Shown: positions 1-10,870, counted from the first letter of the stretch. The stretch is DNA of 64,000 bases from Rapana venosa (GCA_028751875.1 CM054140.1:29604408-29668407); one strand, 5' to 3'. Numbers and translations: made by a program. The notes: generated by a model from the sequence alone, not told the origin.

Positions 1-99
1 AATTTAAAGTTTTTTTAAATCTATTTTTTTTTAAAAAGAGTCACTCTGATAGGGAAACGAATGTACATGCAGACAGGATTTTTTTCTTTTATTTATTTA

Positions 100-448
100 T
101 CTATTTATTTATTCTTTTATATCGAGGATAATGGAATAAGCACTTATGTGCTTTTTTACATCCAGTCCCCGTGTGTATGCGGTTTTGTAAATTTTGTCAT
201 CTGTTTCCACCGCCACACAATGGCCTACTCTTCCGAAAAGCGGAACAGGATTTAACGTGTGCGCAAGATGTTCTGCATGCGTTCGCACATGGGGCCTCGG
301 TTTGTAGTCTCATCCGAAGGACTTTTTGACATTCAGTTCGATTTTTTTGTCAAACTGGGAAGAAAGGGCGAGGCTGGGAATCGAACCCAGAACCTCACGG
401 TTTACTTGTTGGCAGGCGAACGTCTTAACCATCCTGCCACCTTCCTTC
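100..448 (-). mobile_element. SINE, Meta-domain-like body with type B tRNA-like head
   Basis: Read on the minus strand it starts with a tRNA-like head: A box near GGCAGGATGGTTAAGACG, B box GGTTCGATTCCC. A short linker follows, then the body TCCTTCGGATGAGACTA, the GAACATCTTGCGCACACG block, GGGGACTGGATGTAAAAAA, and a tail ending in ATAAAAGAATAAA. The body is shared with the copies at 1708, 3633, 16722, 24226 and others, but those that keep a head have a different one (type A). The body resembles the central 'Meta-domain' described for metazoan SINEs; that match is from memory. Confidence 0.8.
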
Positions 449-477
449 CTTTCTTTTATGGGGTGTTGCTGCGTTTA

Positions 478-598
478 GGGACATATAGGCCTACATACAT
501 ACATACATGCATGCATACATACATACATATATACATACATACACACACATACATAAATGCATACATATATACATCCATCCATACATACATACTTTTTA
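478..598 (+). repeat. (ACAT)n/(CATA)n-type microsatellite
   Basis: Imperfect CATA/TACA tetranucleotide run of about 115 bp just upstream of the first lipase exon in the window. Confidence 0.9.
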
Positions 599-634
599 TT
601 AAACAGTTTTGTTTTGTTTTGGTGTCATATGCAG

Positions 635-751
635 GTTTGGACCCAGCATCGCCGGGTTTCCATAACACAGACCCCGTAGTGCGTTTGGACCCTACAGACG
701 CCATCTTTGTTGACGTCATACACACCAACGCCGTGCCTATCTACCAAATGG
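635..751 (+). CDS. Lipase exon with catalytic Asp
   Basis: Acceptor is ATGCAG before 635 and donor is GTAAAC after 751, both phase 1. The exon encodes [17 protein letters not shown], then [14 protein letters not shown]. The first Asp is the triad acid, and the second block is the pancreatic-lipase signature following it. The exon is intact. Confidence 0.92.
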
Positions 752-893
752 GTAAACTCATTTAGTCCAATGATTAATAATAAATGGAATGTATATAGTG
801 CTATATCTTGCAAAAACAAATCAAAGCGCTTGCGTTCATCCTACACTAACACATGCAACAAGTTACAATTAATAGTTTTTACAAATTCAAATG

Positions 894-948
894 TACACAC
901 ACACACACACACACACGCACGCACGCGCGTGCGTGCGTGCGTGCGTGT
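894..948 (+). repeat. CA-to-CG-to-GT alternating palindromic tract
   Basis: CA dinucleotides grade into CGCACGCACG and then mirror into CGTGCGTGCGTG. The tract is self-complementary and strictly purine-pyrimidine alternating, so hairpin and Z-DNA formation are plausible. Confidence 0.85.
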
Positions 949-1110
949 GCATTTCGTTGGGTTTTGTTTGTGTGTGTGTATGTGTTTGTTGTTGCTATGA
1001 TGTGCCCAAAAGCTTTAAGCATGAAGGGGGGGGGGGGGAGGCGGGGTAGATCTGAACTATACTTTCAAGATGTGTGTCCCTTTGTCTTAGCAAGTAGGAT
1101 GTAATTAACT

Positions 1111-1232
1111 CTGTGTGTGTGTGTGTGTGTGTGTGTGCGTGCGTGCCTGCGTGTGTATGTGTGTGTGTGCGCGCGCGCCTGCATGTGTGTGTGTATGTGT
1201 GTGTGCGCGTGCGCGCGCACGGGCGCACGCGT
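1111..1232 (+). repeat. GT/GC-rich microsatellite abutting a lipase acceptor
   Basis: Imperfect (GT)n with GCGT and CGCG interruptions that runs to within five bases of the acceptor used at 1237. The normal pyrimidine tract of the acceptor is replaced by G/T/C alternation. Confidence 0.85.
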
Positions 1233-1236
1233 ACAG

Positions 1237-1353
1237 GTCTAGGGTATCGGAATCCGTGTGGCACTGTGGACTTCTACCCCAACGGAGGCCGCCACATGCC
1301 TGGCTGTCACCGCTCCCTCGTCGATCAGCTGGCTGGAATTCTGGATGGTCAAG
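1237..1353 (+). CDS. Lipase exon with FYPNGG motif and lid start
   Basis: Acceptor GTACAG ends at 1236 inside a GT/GC-rich tract, and donor GTGACA follows 1353. The split Gly codon (751 plus 1237-1238) restores GLGYRNPCG. The exon encodes [14 protein letters not shown] and the first part of the lid loop ([15 protein letters not shown]). Confidence 0.9.
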
Positions 1354-1357
1354 GTGA

Positions 1358-1415
1358 CAGCAGCAACAATCTCACCACTAGTGAACTACAGAGCTCTAGC
1401 TGAGGAACGGGAAAA
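1358..1415 (+). mobile_element. SINE fragment (family C body)
   Basis: Short piece matching the 3' part of the family best seen at 9768-10212: the ATCTCACCACTAGTGAAC and GAGCTCTAGCTGAGGAACG blocks. It starts directly after the lipase donor. Confidence 0.55.
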
Positions 1416-1504
1416 AATAACCCACCCCAAAATACATAGAAAGCAAAAACAACAACAACAACAACAGAAATATCCCCAAAAATATATGACATAAAAACAA
1501 CAAC

Positions 1505-1685
1505 CACGATGATAACCACGATGATGATACAGATAAAGATGATGATGTAAACGATGACGACGATGATGACAATGACAACAGCAATAACCACAATTATCAC
1601 AGCGATGATGATGATGATGAGGAGGAGGAGGAGGAGAAGGAGGAGGAGGAGGATGACAGACGACGACTATGACAACAACAATAAC
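1505..1685 (+). repeat. Imperfect GAT/CAA/GAG trinucleotide tract
   Basis: Low-complexity GATGAT, GAGGAG and ACAACA runs within the lipase intron. Long open frames here are composition artefacts. Confidence 0.85.
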
Positions 1686-1707
1686 AACAACCACAAATGT
1701 CATGATG

Positions 1708-2052
1708 AGGGGATCGGGATAGCCTAGTGGTTAGAACATTGTACTCGCAATCTGACGACCCGGGTTCGATTCCCGTTCAAGTGGATATTTTCCCCTGGAG
1801 TTAACATCAGTTCCGACTCCACTCTCCCCAAAAGTCCTTCGGATGAGACTATAAATCGACGTCCCGTGTGCGAACGCACGCGGAACATCTTGCGCACACG
1901 TTAAATCCTGCTCCGCTGTTCGTAAGAGTAGGCCATTGTGTGCCGGTGGGAACAGATGGCAAATTTACAAAACCACATACAGACGGGGACTGGTTGGGAA
2001 AAAAAGCACACGAGTACTTATTCCATTATCCTCGAAATAAAAGAATAAAAAC
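1708..2052 (+). mobile_element. SINE, full length, type A tRNA-like head
   Basis: Head: A box ATAGCCTAGTGGTTAGAACA, B box GGGTTCGATTCCCG. Linker: TTTTCCCCTGGAGTTAACATC. Then the shared body (CCTTCGGATGAGACTATAAA, CATCTTGCGCACACG) and the tail TTATTCCATTATCC through AATAAAAGAATAAAA. It lies in the lipase intron and is about 90% like the copy at 3633. Confidence 0.88.
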
Positions 2053-2067
2053 TAAAATATTTTTTAA

Positions 2068-2480
2068 AATGATGATGACGCTGATGACAACGATGACGAT
2101 AATAACAATAGCAACGACCACATTTATCATGATGATAATGACGACGATGACGATAATAACAACAACAATTACAACAACAACAACAATCGCAGCTATGATG
2201 ATGACCATGATGATGATGATGTTTGTGACAACGATGAGGACATTGCTAATGATAACGATAGTGGTGATGGTGATGGCGGTAGTGGCAGCAACAACCATGT
2301 TTATGATGATGATAATGATGCTGCTGACGACAATTTCACCGATGGTGATGGTGGTGGTGGTAGTGATAGTGATAGTGATAGTGGTGGTGGTAATGGCATG
2401 GTGATGATGTGGTGGTGGTGATGGTAGTAGTAGTGGTATAGTGGTGGTGGTGATGGCGGTGGTAGTGGTGGTCACAGTGT
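2068..2480 (+). repeat. Imperfect GATGAT/ACAACA/GGTGGT low-complexity region
   Basis: About 400 bp of degenerate trinucleotide repeats that open frames in several phases. No protein homology is visible. Confidence 0.85.
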
Positions 2481-2705
2481 CAGCAAATTTGGCACAGTGC
2501 CTACGCACGACTCTCACAGGAGATAGAGAAGTCAAGTCGCTCGTTCCATTGTCCTACAGCCTAGATGTCAGTGTCTTCCATTCTTTCTCTCTGCTGATCT
2601 CAGCTTCCTCTCACATTACTTGTAGTCACAAAGTGAAGGAGTAGCCGTCGACAGCCCGTTTCCTTCCGCACATTGTCCCTGCTGACACGCGCACACAAGT
2701 GTTAT

Positions 2706-2706
<1 letters not shown>

Positions 2707-2740
<34 letters not shown>
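2707..2740 (+). repeat. (CA)n microsatellite
   Basis: About 16 CA units, followed by unique sequence and then a GACTTT hexamer run (2776-2800). Confidence 0.9.
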
Positions 2741-2741
<1 letters not shown>

Positions 2742-2775
2742 CACACTGCTTATTCAATGTACCATCTGAAAATAA

Positions 2776-2990
<215 letters not shown>

Positions 2991-3199
2991 TGCGTGAAAG
3001 AGAGCCAAAGGTCATCCAAAGGTCAGAGTCCTTCTTACACGTCTAGATAGTAAGTACTAGTAAAGCCTTAAAATCAATGATGTCAAGCTTTGTACTATGC
3101 ATAACTTTGAGCATACAGTTCTGACTGTCCTTTGTTGACATAAAACCTGGCAATAGCAGACACACGTACACATAGAACCGAGAAGTCATGTATATATTG

Positions 3200-3440
3200 A
3201 GGGGTGGAGGTGTACGCCTAGTGGTTAGAGTATCGAGCTCTTTTTGCGGGCACGGGTTTGAGCCTTCATCGAAACGCCCGTTTGAGATGATTTTTCCCCC
3301 TGGGGTTAACATCAATACTGACTCCACTCCCCCGAAAGTCCTTCAGATGACACTAAAACTCGAGGTCCCGTGTACAAACACACGCAGAACAAATACCGTA
3401 CACGTTAAAACCCGTTCCGTCTTTTGGAGGAGTAGGCCGT
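3200..3440 (+). mobile_element. SINE, divergent type A copy
   Basis: tRNA-like head (CGCCTAGTGGTTAGAG, B box GGGTTTGAGCC), then the CCCCTGGGGTTAACATC linker and a diverged body (CCTTCAGATGACACTAAAAC). It is older than the neighbouring copies and runs into a 40 bp tandem duplication at 3441. Confidence 0.75.
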
Positions 3441-3520
3441 TTGGCACTGGTAGCAACAGTTGACAGTTGTTTTTTGTTTTTTGGCACTGGTAGCAACAGT
3501 TGACAGTTGTTTTTTGTTTT
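3441..3520 (+). repeat. Two identical 40 bp tandem units
   Basis: The unit starting TTGGCACTGGTAGCAACAG and ending in a T-rich run occurs twice without a mismatch, at the broken 3' side of the SINE. Confidence 0.92.
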
Positions 3521-3632
3521 TTAATGCATTCACTTTAGTGTTGTGTTTATTATACATCATTCCTGCAGTCGGGAATGTGGCTTACCATAATAGCAGGCAC
3601 ACAGCCGCCTGTGCAAAATCTCACCATTGGTG

Positions 3633-3978
3633 GGACGGAATAGCCTAGTGGTTAGAACATTGCGCTGGCAGTCTGACGACCCGGGTTCGATTCCCGTTCA
3701 AGGGGATATTTTCCCCTGGAGTTAACATCAGTTCCGACTCCACTCTCCCCAAAAGTCCTTCGGATGAGACTATAAACCGAGGCCCCGTGTGCGAACGCAC
3801 GCAGAACATCTTGCGCACACGTTAAATCCTGTTCCGCTGTTCGTAAGAGTAGGCCATTGTGTGCCGGTGGGAACAAATGACAGAATTTACAAAACCGCAA
3901 ACACACGGGGACTGGATGTAAAAAAAAAAAAGCACATAAGTGCTTATTCCATTATCCTCGATATGAAAGAATAAAATA
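3633..3978 (+). mobile_element. SINE, full length, type A
   Basis: Head with ATAGCCTAGTGGTTAGAACA and GGGTTCGATTCCCG, the shared Meta-like body, and a tail ending in GAAAGAATAAAAT. It is preceded by about 70 bp (3562-3630) resembling family C. Confidence 0.88.
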
Positions 3979-4045
3979 TATAACATAAAATATAAAACCT
4001 CACAGCTCCAGCCAAGGACAGAAAAAAAAAAGAAAGAAAAAAGTG

Positions 4046-4120
4046 CGTGCGTGCGTCTGTGTGTGTGTGTGCGTGCGCGTGTGTGCGCGCGCGCGCGTAC
4101 ACACACACGCACGCACGGAC
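4046..4120 (+). repeat. GCGT/GTGT/CGCG alternating palindromic tract
   Basis: Strictly alternating tract that turns from GTGCGTGCG through CGCGCGCGCG into CACACGCACGCACG, 90 bp upstream of the terminal lipase acceptor. It is a second Z-DNA or cruciform candidate in this gene. Confidence 0.85.
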
Positions 4121-4209
4121 TGCACTTATTAAACTGCTACAAGCTAATCTTCTCTTCGTTTTCTTCCCCTCACCCCCACCCCCCACATTCCCTCCCCCCT
4201 CCCCTCCAG

Positions 4210-4514
4210 ATCTTCAAAACATCATGGGCTGCAGCCACCTGAGGGCGGTGTCCTACTTCACCGACTCCATCAACACCCCGTGTCCCATGGTGGCCACCCC
4301 CTGCTCCTACCCCTCCATCCTCAGGCGACGCAATCACTGCCGTCACCCTGCGCACGGGCAACCTTGCGAAGATTGCGTCACCATGGGCTATGACGTGGAC
4401 GTGAACGCCTCTCCGGGCGTGTATTACCTCCGCACCCGCGAAGCGGCGCCCTTCTGCGTGGCCTCTGAGGAACCGAACAGAGGCTTCCGAGGATGGAGCA
4501 GGCTGTTTGACTGA
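4210..4514 (+). CDS. Lipase terminal coding exon with catalytic His
   Basis: Acceptor is CCTCCAG ending at 4209; a pyrimidine-rich tract precedes it. The exon encodes DLQNIMGCSHLRAVSYFTDS (His of the triad), the cysteine-rich CRHPAHGQPCEDC block, MGYDVD, GVYYLRT and PFC, then stops with TGA at 4512-4514. There is no PLAT domain. The stop is about 50 nt before the first of 20 AATAAA hexamers. Confidence 0.93.
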
Positions 4515-4549
4515 TCGGCCACAACAAAGAGAAGCCGATTGTGCTGATT

Positions 4550-5310
4550 GACTGATCAATCAGAATAAAGGGAAGGACACTTATTTTGAGTGATCGATCA
4601 GAATAAAGAGAAAGACAATCGTTTTTGACTGTTCAATCAGAATAAAGAGAAGACAACAATTTTGTGATCAATCAGAATAAAGAGAAGACAATCGTTTTGA
4701 CTGATCAATCAGAATAAAGAGAAGACACTCATTTTGAGTGATCGATCAGAATAAAGAGAAGACAATCAGCATTTTGACTGATCAATCAGAATAAAGAGAA
4801 GACAATCGTTTTTGACAATTCGATCAGAATAAAAAGAAGACAACAATTTTGTGATCAATCAGAATAAAGAGAAGACAATCGTTTTTGACTGTTCAATCAG
4901 AATAAAGAGAAAACGATCAGTTTGACTGATCAATCAGAATAAAGAGAAGACAATCGTTTTTGACTGTTCAGTCAGAATAAAGAGAAGACAACAATTTTGT
5001 AATCAATCAGAATAAAGAGAAGACAATCGTTTTTGACAGTTCAAACAGAATAAAGAGAAGACAACAATTTTGTGATCAATCAGAATAAAGAGAAGACAAC
5101 AATTTTGTGATCAATCAGAATAAAGAGAAGACAATCGTTTTTGACTGTTCAATCAGAATAAAGAGAAGACAACAATTTTGTGATCAATCAGAATAAAGAG
5201 AAGACAACAATTTTGTGATCAATCAGAATAAAGAGAAGACATTCGTTTTTGACTTATCAATCAGAATAAGGACAAGTCGACAATTCTGACTGGTCAATCT
5301 GAATAAACAC
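4550..5310 (+). repeat. Minisatellite of poly(A)-signal-containing units
   Basis: About 21 tandem units of 35-38 bp begin 36 nt after the lipase stop. The core is AATCAGAATAAAGAGAAGAC, followed by either AATCGTTTTTGACTGTTC or AACAATTTTGTGATC. I count 20 exact AATAAA hexamers plus one AATAAG. Each is followed about 15-25 nt later by a T-rich or GT-containing stretch, which is the layout of a cleavage and polyadenylation site. On position it should be in, or form, the lipase 3' UTR. Confidence 0.93.
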
Positions 5311-5507
5311 GAGGTAATCATTTTGCATTTGTGGGTTCTAATCGGATATAATTTTGTTAGGCTAGCCTTACAAAAGTGAACATTTATTACGAGTTGTTGT
5401 TTGGTGTACAGATTTGTAGAACATTTGATGCACGAAAAGCGAATATTTTGACATCTGTGTCACTGATACGCTGAATAAGTGCCTTCTGTGCTGTACTTTG
5501 TAGCGCG

Positions 5508-5565
5508 CACGCGCGCACACACACATACACAAACATACACACACATACACACACACATACACACA

Positions 5566-5627
<62 letters not shown>
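5508..5627 (+). repeat. (CA)n with CATA interruptions
   Basis: About 110 bp of CA dinucleotides with ACATAC interruptions that become pure toward the 3' end. Confidence 0.92.
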
Positions 5628-5628
<1 letters not shown>

Positions 5629-6388
5629 CCGTTAAATAATTACAATCCCATCATATGGAGTGTACCTATGTGAAAAAGAAAAGAAAAATGAAAAAAATAT
5701 TAAAAACAACTACACAGGCACACACACACACGCACACAAAAATAGCTTCGTGCATAAATGTCAAAAGATTGTAAAAATGAGGAGGGGAAGGGGGTGGGGT
5801 TGGGGGTGGGGTGAAATTCAGATGCTACAGACAGGTACTATAGCGAGATGCTAGTACGGGGAGTGTCACACACTTGACATAGGCATCCTGTTCCTTCAAC
5901 GTCAATCCCAACAAAAACACAAAAGTGTCAGAATAAACAGGTTTGAAACAGCACTGAAGCGTAAAAAACAGGACATGAACAACAATAAGGGACATCACCC
6001 CCCCCCCCCCACCACCACCCCCACCAACAGCACCCCTGACACAAAAGTCCAAACAAAGAAAACAGAAACAAAACGAACAGTCCAAACACTGTAACAAAGC
6101 TCACAAGGTGGATTAAACAACAACAACAACAGTTGTAATCATCGATTTTCAGATGATGTGACAACTGACAAAATAGCCCCCACCAATGACAAAACAAAAA
6201 CCAAAAAAACACACAAAATTAACAAACAAACAAAATTGAATGAACAAACCAACAAAGCGACAGAAATCGTTGATTTTTTGTGTTTTTGTATGCATTTATT
6301 GTTCCTAATGTTTGTGAAATCAATACAGCTTTTTAAAAAAAAAAGAAGGTACAAACGTGTCTTGTGTCTTATCTGATATTCGGAGGGT

Positions 6389-6390
<2 letters not shown>
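5628..6390 (+). other. Intergenic stretch without recognisable gene
   Basis: A/C-rich sequence with a C homopolymer (5997-6010) and CCACCACC runs. No coding signal or interspersed family was recognised. Confidence 0.6.

Positions 6391-6464
<74 letters not shown>
6391..6464 (+). repeat. (CT)37 microsatellite
   Basis: Uninterrupted CT run of about 74 bp. Confidence 0.95.
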
Positions 6465-6468
<4 letters not shown>

Positions 6469-6519
6469 TACTGGCTGCCCTACAGAAAAGAGAAAACCTG
6501 CAGTAAAAAACGAACATGC

Positions 6520-6760
6520 TGACAGTCTTTCGGATGAGACTATAAACCGAGGCCCCGCGTGCGAACCCACGCAGAACATCTTGCGCATATGTTAAATCCT
6601 GTTCCGCTTTTCGTAAGAGTAGGCCATCGTGTGCCGGTGGGAACAGATGACAGAATTTACAAAACCGCATACACACGGGGACTGGATGTAAAAAAGCACA
6701 CGAGTGCTTATTCCATTATCCTCGATATAAAAGAATAAAATAAAAAATAAATAAAAAATA
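6520..6760 (+). mobile_element. SINE, 5'-truncated, shared body
   Basis: Begins inside the body at GTCTTTCGGATGAGACTA and keeps the whole 3' part and an A-rich AATAAAATAAAAAAT tail. The head is missing, so type A or B is unknown. Confidence 0.85.
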
Positions 6761-7125
6761 AGGCACAGGCCTGCCAGAAACTGCAAGTTCTTCACAGCTT
6801 GGTTCAGTTCTACCTTGGATAATGGACATCAAACATTTACCTAAAGATAGCCCGTGTATGCTGCATCAGTGACGTTACTTGAGCAACGAACAAAACAGTC
6901 TGTTTGGCATGGTATCCATGTCAGACACATCACAATGTTTCGTCATTCTTGGCTGGCCATGCCTACAGGTAAATGGTTGTAAAGCTTGATGGCAATACAC
7001 TTTTGTTCATTGTTCATTGGGTTGGTTTTTTTGGTCATTGTTCTCTCTGTCTGTTTTTCTTTCTTTGTTTCTCTTTCCCTGCCTATCTGGCTGGCTGGCT
7101 GGCTGGCTCTCTCTTACTCTCAGGC

Positions 7126-7148
7126 TCTGTGTGTGTGTGTGTGTGTGC

Positions 7149-7189
<41 letters not shown>

Positions 7190-7190
7190 C
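7126..7190 (+). repeat. (GT)n then (CT)n microsatellites
   Basis: Adjacent GTGT and TCTC runs. Further GT runs lie at 7433-7482 and 7572-7597. Confidence 0.9.
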
Positions 7191-7299
7191 AGACAATAAT
7201 GTATCGAATCTTGATGTACATACCACCACTGCCATGGTTTCCATGTCATTGTAATCGCGTCGCGTTCGATATCGTTGTTACCGCGCCGCAGCGCTATAT

Positions 7300-8880
7300 G
7301 GCTTGATTGCTAAATAGCAATAAAATTGTGTCAATTGTGTCTCTCTCTCTCTCTCTCTCTGTTTGTCTGTTGTCTGTCTCTGTGGGGCTAATGTCCGTAA
7401 CTGAGCACTGGGAGCATAATTTAAATTCGCTCAGTGTGTGTGTGTGTGTGTGTGTGTACACGTGTGTGTGTGTGTGTGTGTGAGGCCAGGACAATGAAGC
7501 TGCGAAACGCCATGCAGTAGCTTGCAGACCAAAAGGACAGCTGGCTACTAAGCGCAGGATAGTTTGTCCACTGTGTGTGTGTGTGTGTGTGTGTGTTACC
7601 TACCTCTACATACTGCTTCACATGGCTGTTGATCAGAGATAGGCCTATAATTTTATATTAAATTTTGGTGGACGATTTCTTGTCTTTGTCTCTGTCTGTC
7701 TTTTTGACTGCGTGTCTGACTATCTATTTGACACACACACACTCTCTCTCTTTCTATACCCCCCCCCCCCTCCCTGCGCGCGTGTGTGTTTGTGACATTA
7801 CATGTCATTTTTCGGGTACTTGTGCGCAGCATGTATCAACCAACAGGATATGTATGACAGTATCATTGACACTTGCGCGTCAGTGCGTGCCATCTAGCCT
7901 AGATATCTAGTGTTCATACACATTAGCCTGAGGTAGGTTTTTTGGGTTTAAAATTTTTTTGTTAGTATCCGGTGTCATCCCACAGTCTTAGCCCCCCTCC
8001 CCCCCCCCTTTCTCTAGGCCTACCCTTGAGCTTAGTTTCACTTCAGTATTTCTTTTTTTTTTCTTTCTTTTTTTTACATGCATGTCTGCCTCTATCAGTG
8101 CTGTCTATCTCGACACTTATCTTTACCTTTCTACGGATGTCGGTTCCAGCTAGCGATACCTTAGGCCTATATTCCTTTTTTTTTTTTTTTTGCACACGTG
8201 CGCGCGCGCACACACACACACACCTCGCGTGCGCACTTTATCTTTTACCCTCAATAACGATCATTTTGACTTGACTTGACTTGACACACACACACACTGA
8301 GACGACAAACGACACATACACAGCACACTGGCACACGCCAGATATTCTGGCACTCACACACAGAATCACGTAAACTCGTGCGGTGTATATCTTTGATAGC
8401 TCTAGACCTATGTGTGCATGCAATAAACACAGTTCTGTCAGCCAGTGATTCATATCAGTTTAGGTCTTCTAGAAAGTAAAAGCAGCCGATGCTGCACTGA
8501 TGTTCAATAGGCTACTTTCTTCATGTTGCTTCTTGAATGTATTCTGCACGTAGTTCGCGCACAATCAGACTATGTTTCGGGTTTTGATTATGATTTATGT
8601 GCAGGTCGCATAACGCAGCCGTTCCCACGAACCTGCGTCACTGTAAATAAATAAATAGCCCAGCTCGTGAGAGGCGCGTGACTTGCTTGACATGAAAAAG
8701 AAAAGAAAAAGCAAACGACCTTCACCTACACATGCAGCTACTAGACTGGAAATCCTAAGGTTTCAGCAGATGACAGTGAAAATAATCTCCAGTCAGTTTT
8801 TATCGGAAGCCAGACGAAAAATATCACCATATAGCATCACAACAGCTAGACAGGAGATATATTATTTGAAGTTTTGATAA
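7300..8880 (+). other. Intergenic stretch upstream of TMEM8
   Basis: Contains GT, CA, T and C homopolymer tracts and (TTGAC)n at 8267-8285. I see no exon. The 5' regulatory region of the TMEM8 gene should lie in the right part. Confidence 0.5.
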
Positions 8881-8906
8881 GCATCAGACAGCTCTGTCGG
8901 CACTGG

Positions 8907-8914
8907 TATAAAAT
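8907..8914 (+). promoter_or_regulatory. Possible TATA box of the TMEM8 gene
   Basis: TATAAAAT lies 46 bp before the start codon. If used, the 5' UTR would be only about 15-20 nt. This rests on position and motif alone. Confidence 0.3.
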
Positions 8915-8952
8915 ATTGGGTGTATGTTTAGGTTCAATCCAACACAGGAGCA

Positions 8953-9001
8953 ATGTGGATGTTCTCATTGTTAAGCGTGTTGTGTTTACTCATCAAAACA
9001 G
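8953..9001 (+). CDS. TMEM8: TMEM8 exon 1: start and signal peptide
   Basis: Encodes MWMFSLLSVLCLLIKT, a hydrophobic signal sequence, and ends in phase 1 at a GTGAGT donor. No other ATG upstream gives a usable frame to the donor. Confidence 0.82.
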
Positions 9002-9767
9002 GTGAGTGTTTTTCTGTGTTGATTCTTTTAAATAATTTTCGTCGCACAATAATTTTAGAACTTATTATTCGATGTTTTATATCGAACTGTAGTTTGAAAT
9101 GTTGATCAGCACATATGGCAGATTGTGTGTGTTGTCCAAAGAGTGATAGGTATCTAGACTTAATGAACTATTCAGCATTTCAGGGTGTACAGGTTGATTG
9201 CTGAAAGCAAGTTGGTCATGCATTTGGTTTAAATATTTTGTTATTGGTTAACATAGAACTGATGGAAGTTAAGACAATGATTAGATCGTTAGTTTATGGA
9301 TGGAGTATTGATTACTGTCCATCCATCCTTATCCATCTGTTCTTGTGTTGGTGTTTTAAGTTGAACAGAAACTGCCAGTAACACTAACACTTTGGGTCCA
9401 GTAGGACTATCCCACCAAAATCCTCTTCCCCACTGTTCCACTTAAGAACTTTAAACTGAAAGTTGGCAGTTGAGAGGCCTTAAGTTGCTTGACAATGACA
9501 TCCTTGTGTGGTTCCAGTCTTTCCACTGAGCTTGTTATTAAACACTAGTCAGCTCTGGAGAACAACTGAGCCACCAGAAGGCTAGCCCAAATAATCACAC
9601 AGCAGTACCTAATTACCAAACTTCTCAAACACATCATTACTTCATTGATGGAAATAGTGTACTTCTCTAACTGCTATTAGCACCTGATAATATTATATTG
9701 TTCAGCAACTATTAAAAAAATAATATGGCTGTAGTAAATAATATCATATGGGTACCTACCATCTTAC

Positions 9768-10212
9768 TTATTTGACAGATGAGTGGTTAAGACTGTTCAG
9801 TGTCAATCCCAAGTGTCCATGAAGTCCTGGGTTTGAATCTTGGTGTCATCTGGTGAGTTAAAGGTGGGGATTTTTATGATCTCCCAGGTCAACTTCAAGT
9901 GTAGACCTGCAAGTGCCTTAATTTCTTTCATATTATAATATATATATATATATCACATTATATTTATGTACATGTATGTGTATGTGTGTGTATATTCATA
10001 TATAATATGAATGCAAACATGCAGAAGATCAAATGTGCATGTTAAAGATCCTGTAAAATTTTTTAGCGTTTGGTGGGTTACAGAATTTATACAAACTTAA
10101 CCATCATACATCCCAAAAGTTGGAATGCAGCTACCTTCAAAAGGCTTCATAGTGGGGAATTACAAACGCAAAATCTCACTGTTGGTGAACCTCAGAGCTC
10201 TAGCTGAGAAAC
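9768..10212 (+). mobile_element. SINE family C, near full length, with TA/GT insertion
   Basis: Starts with a tRNA-like part (GATGAGTGGTTAAGACTG, B box TGGGTTTGAATCTTGG). The body follows: GGTCAACTTCAAGTG, GTTAAAGATCCTGTAAA, a G-poor GTTGGAATGCAGCTACC block and TCTCACTGTTGGTGAACC, ending GCTCTAGCTGAGAAAC. A TA/GT-rich stretch at 9938-10015 splits it. Confidence 0.78.
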
Positions 10213-10234
10213 AAAACAAAAAAAGTTTTTTAAA

Positions 10235-10465
10235 AAAATTATTCATTCTTTTATTTTGAGGATAATCATGATAATGGAATCAACACTCACCTGATTTTGT
10301 ACATTCTGTCTCCATGTACATGCAGTTCGTAAATTTTGTCATCATTCCCACAGGCATAAATGGCCTACTCTTCCGAAAGGTGGAACAGGTTTTAACATGT
10401 GATGTGCTAGCAAGATGTTCTGCGTGTGGTTGACGTGGAATATCAGTTTTATCTCAGGCAGAGTG
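10235..10465 (-). mobile_element. SINE, shared Meta-like body, 5'-truncated
   Basis: Minus-strand copy directly abutting the family C copy: tail TTTATTTTGAGGATAA, body with AAATTTTGTCATC and GGCCTACTCTTCCGAAAGG on the plus strand. Confidence 0.75.
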
Positions 10466-10578
10466 TTATTTTTTAGGGCCACTGTAGCTTTATTGGGCCA
10501 CTGTAGTTTGATTGGCTCAGTAGGTTGGATTTCATGTTAATGATCATTATTTTATGTTTTTTGTCTTCTTGTTTTCAG

Positions 10579-10762
10579 ATCCGGTGGTCTCGGTAGTGTT
10601 CCAACAGGAATATGAATGGTGGAGCTATGGCAAGCTGCCCAAGTATTCTCGGGATATCGACTTCTCTCTGAGCACCTTCACTGTTCCTCAGCATACTAGC
10701 AGAGCACAGTTCTGTGTCAGGTTATATGGCCCAGCAACTAGAGAGGGGAGGAAAATTCTGTT
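10579..10762 (+). CDS. TMEM8: TMEM8 exon 2: ectodomain
   Basis: Acceptor TTTTCAG, donor GTAAGT. Encodes DPVVSVVFQQEYEWWSYG and on to CVRLYGPATREGRKIL. A long (GT)n tract starts immediately after the donor. Confidence 0.9.
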
Positions 10763-10763
10763 G

Positions 10764-10870
10764 TAAGTGTGTGTGTGTGTTTGCGTGTGTGTGTGTGTTT
10801 GCGCGTGTGTGTGTGTGTGTGTGTGCGTGAGTGTGTGTACATATGTGTGTGTGTGTGTGTGTATCTGTGT
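10764..10870 (+). repeat. (GT)n microsatellite at the intron 2 donor
   Basis: The GTAAGT donor continues directly into about 100 bp of GT units with TTGC interruptions. Confidence 0.9.

Noticed and set aside
357..447. Possible tRNA gene on the minus strand
   Set aside because: A and B boxes are present, but the sequence continues into the repeated SINE body and an acceptor stem is not formed. The same holds at 1708, 3633, 27060-27135 and 39645.
1349..2535. Several 60-180 residue open frames
   Set aside because: They translate GAT/CAA/GGT trinucleotide repeats (runs of M, T, V or I) in both strands and have no splice or homology support.
4550..5310. CRISPR-like array
   Set aside because: Units are contiguous without unique spacers, and the genome is an animal's. 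The same reasoning rejects the arrays at 20850, 22292 and 62640.
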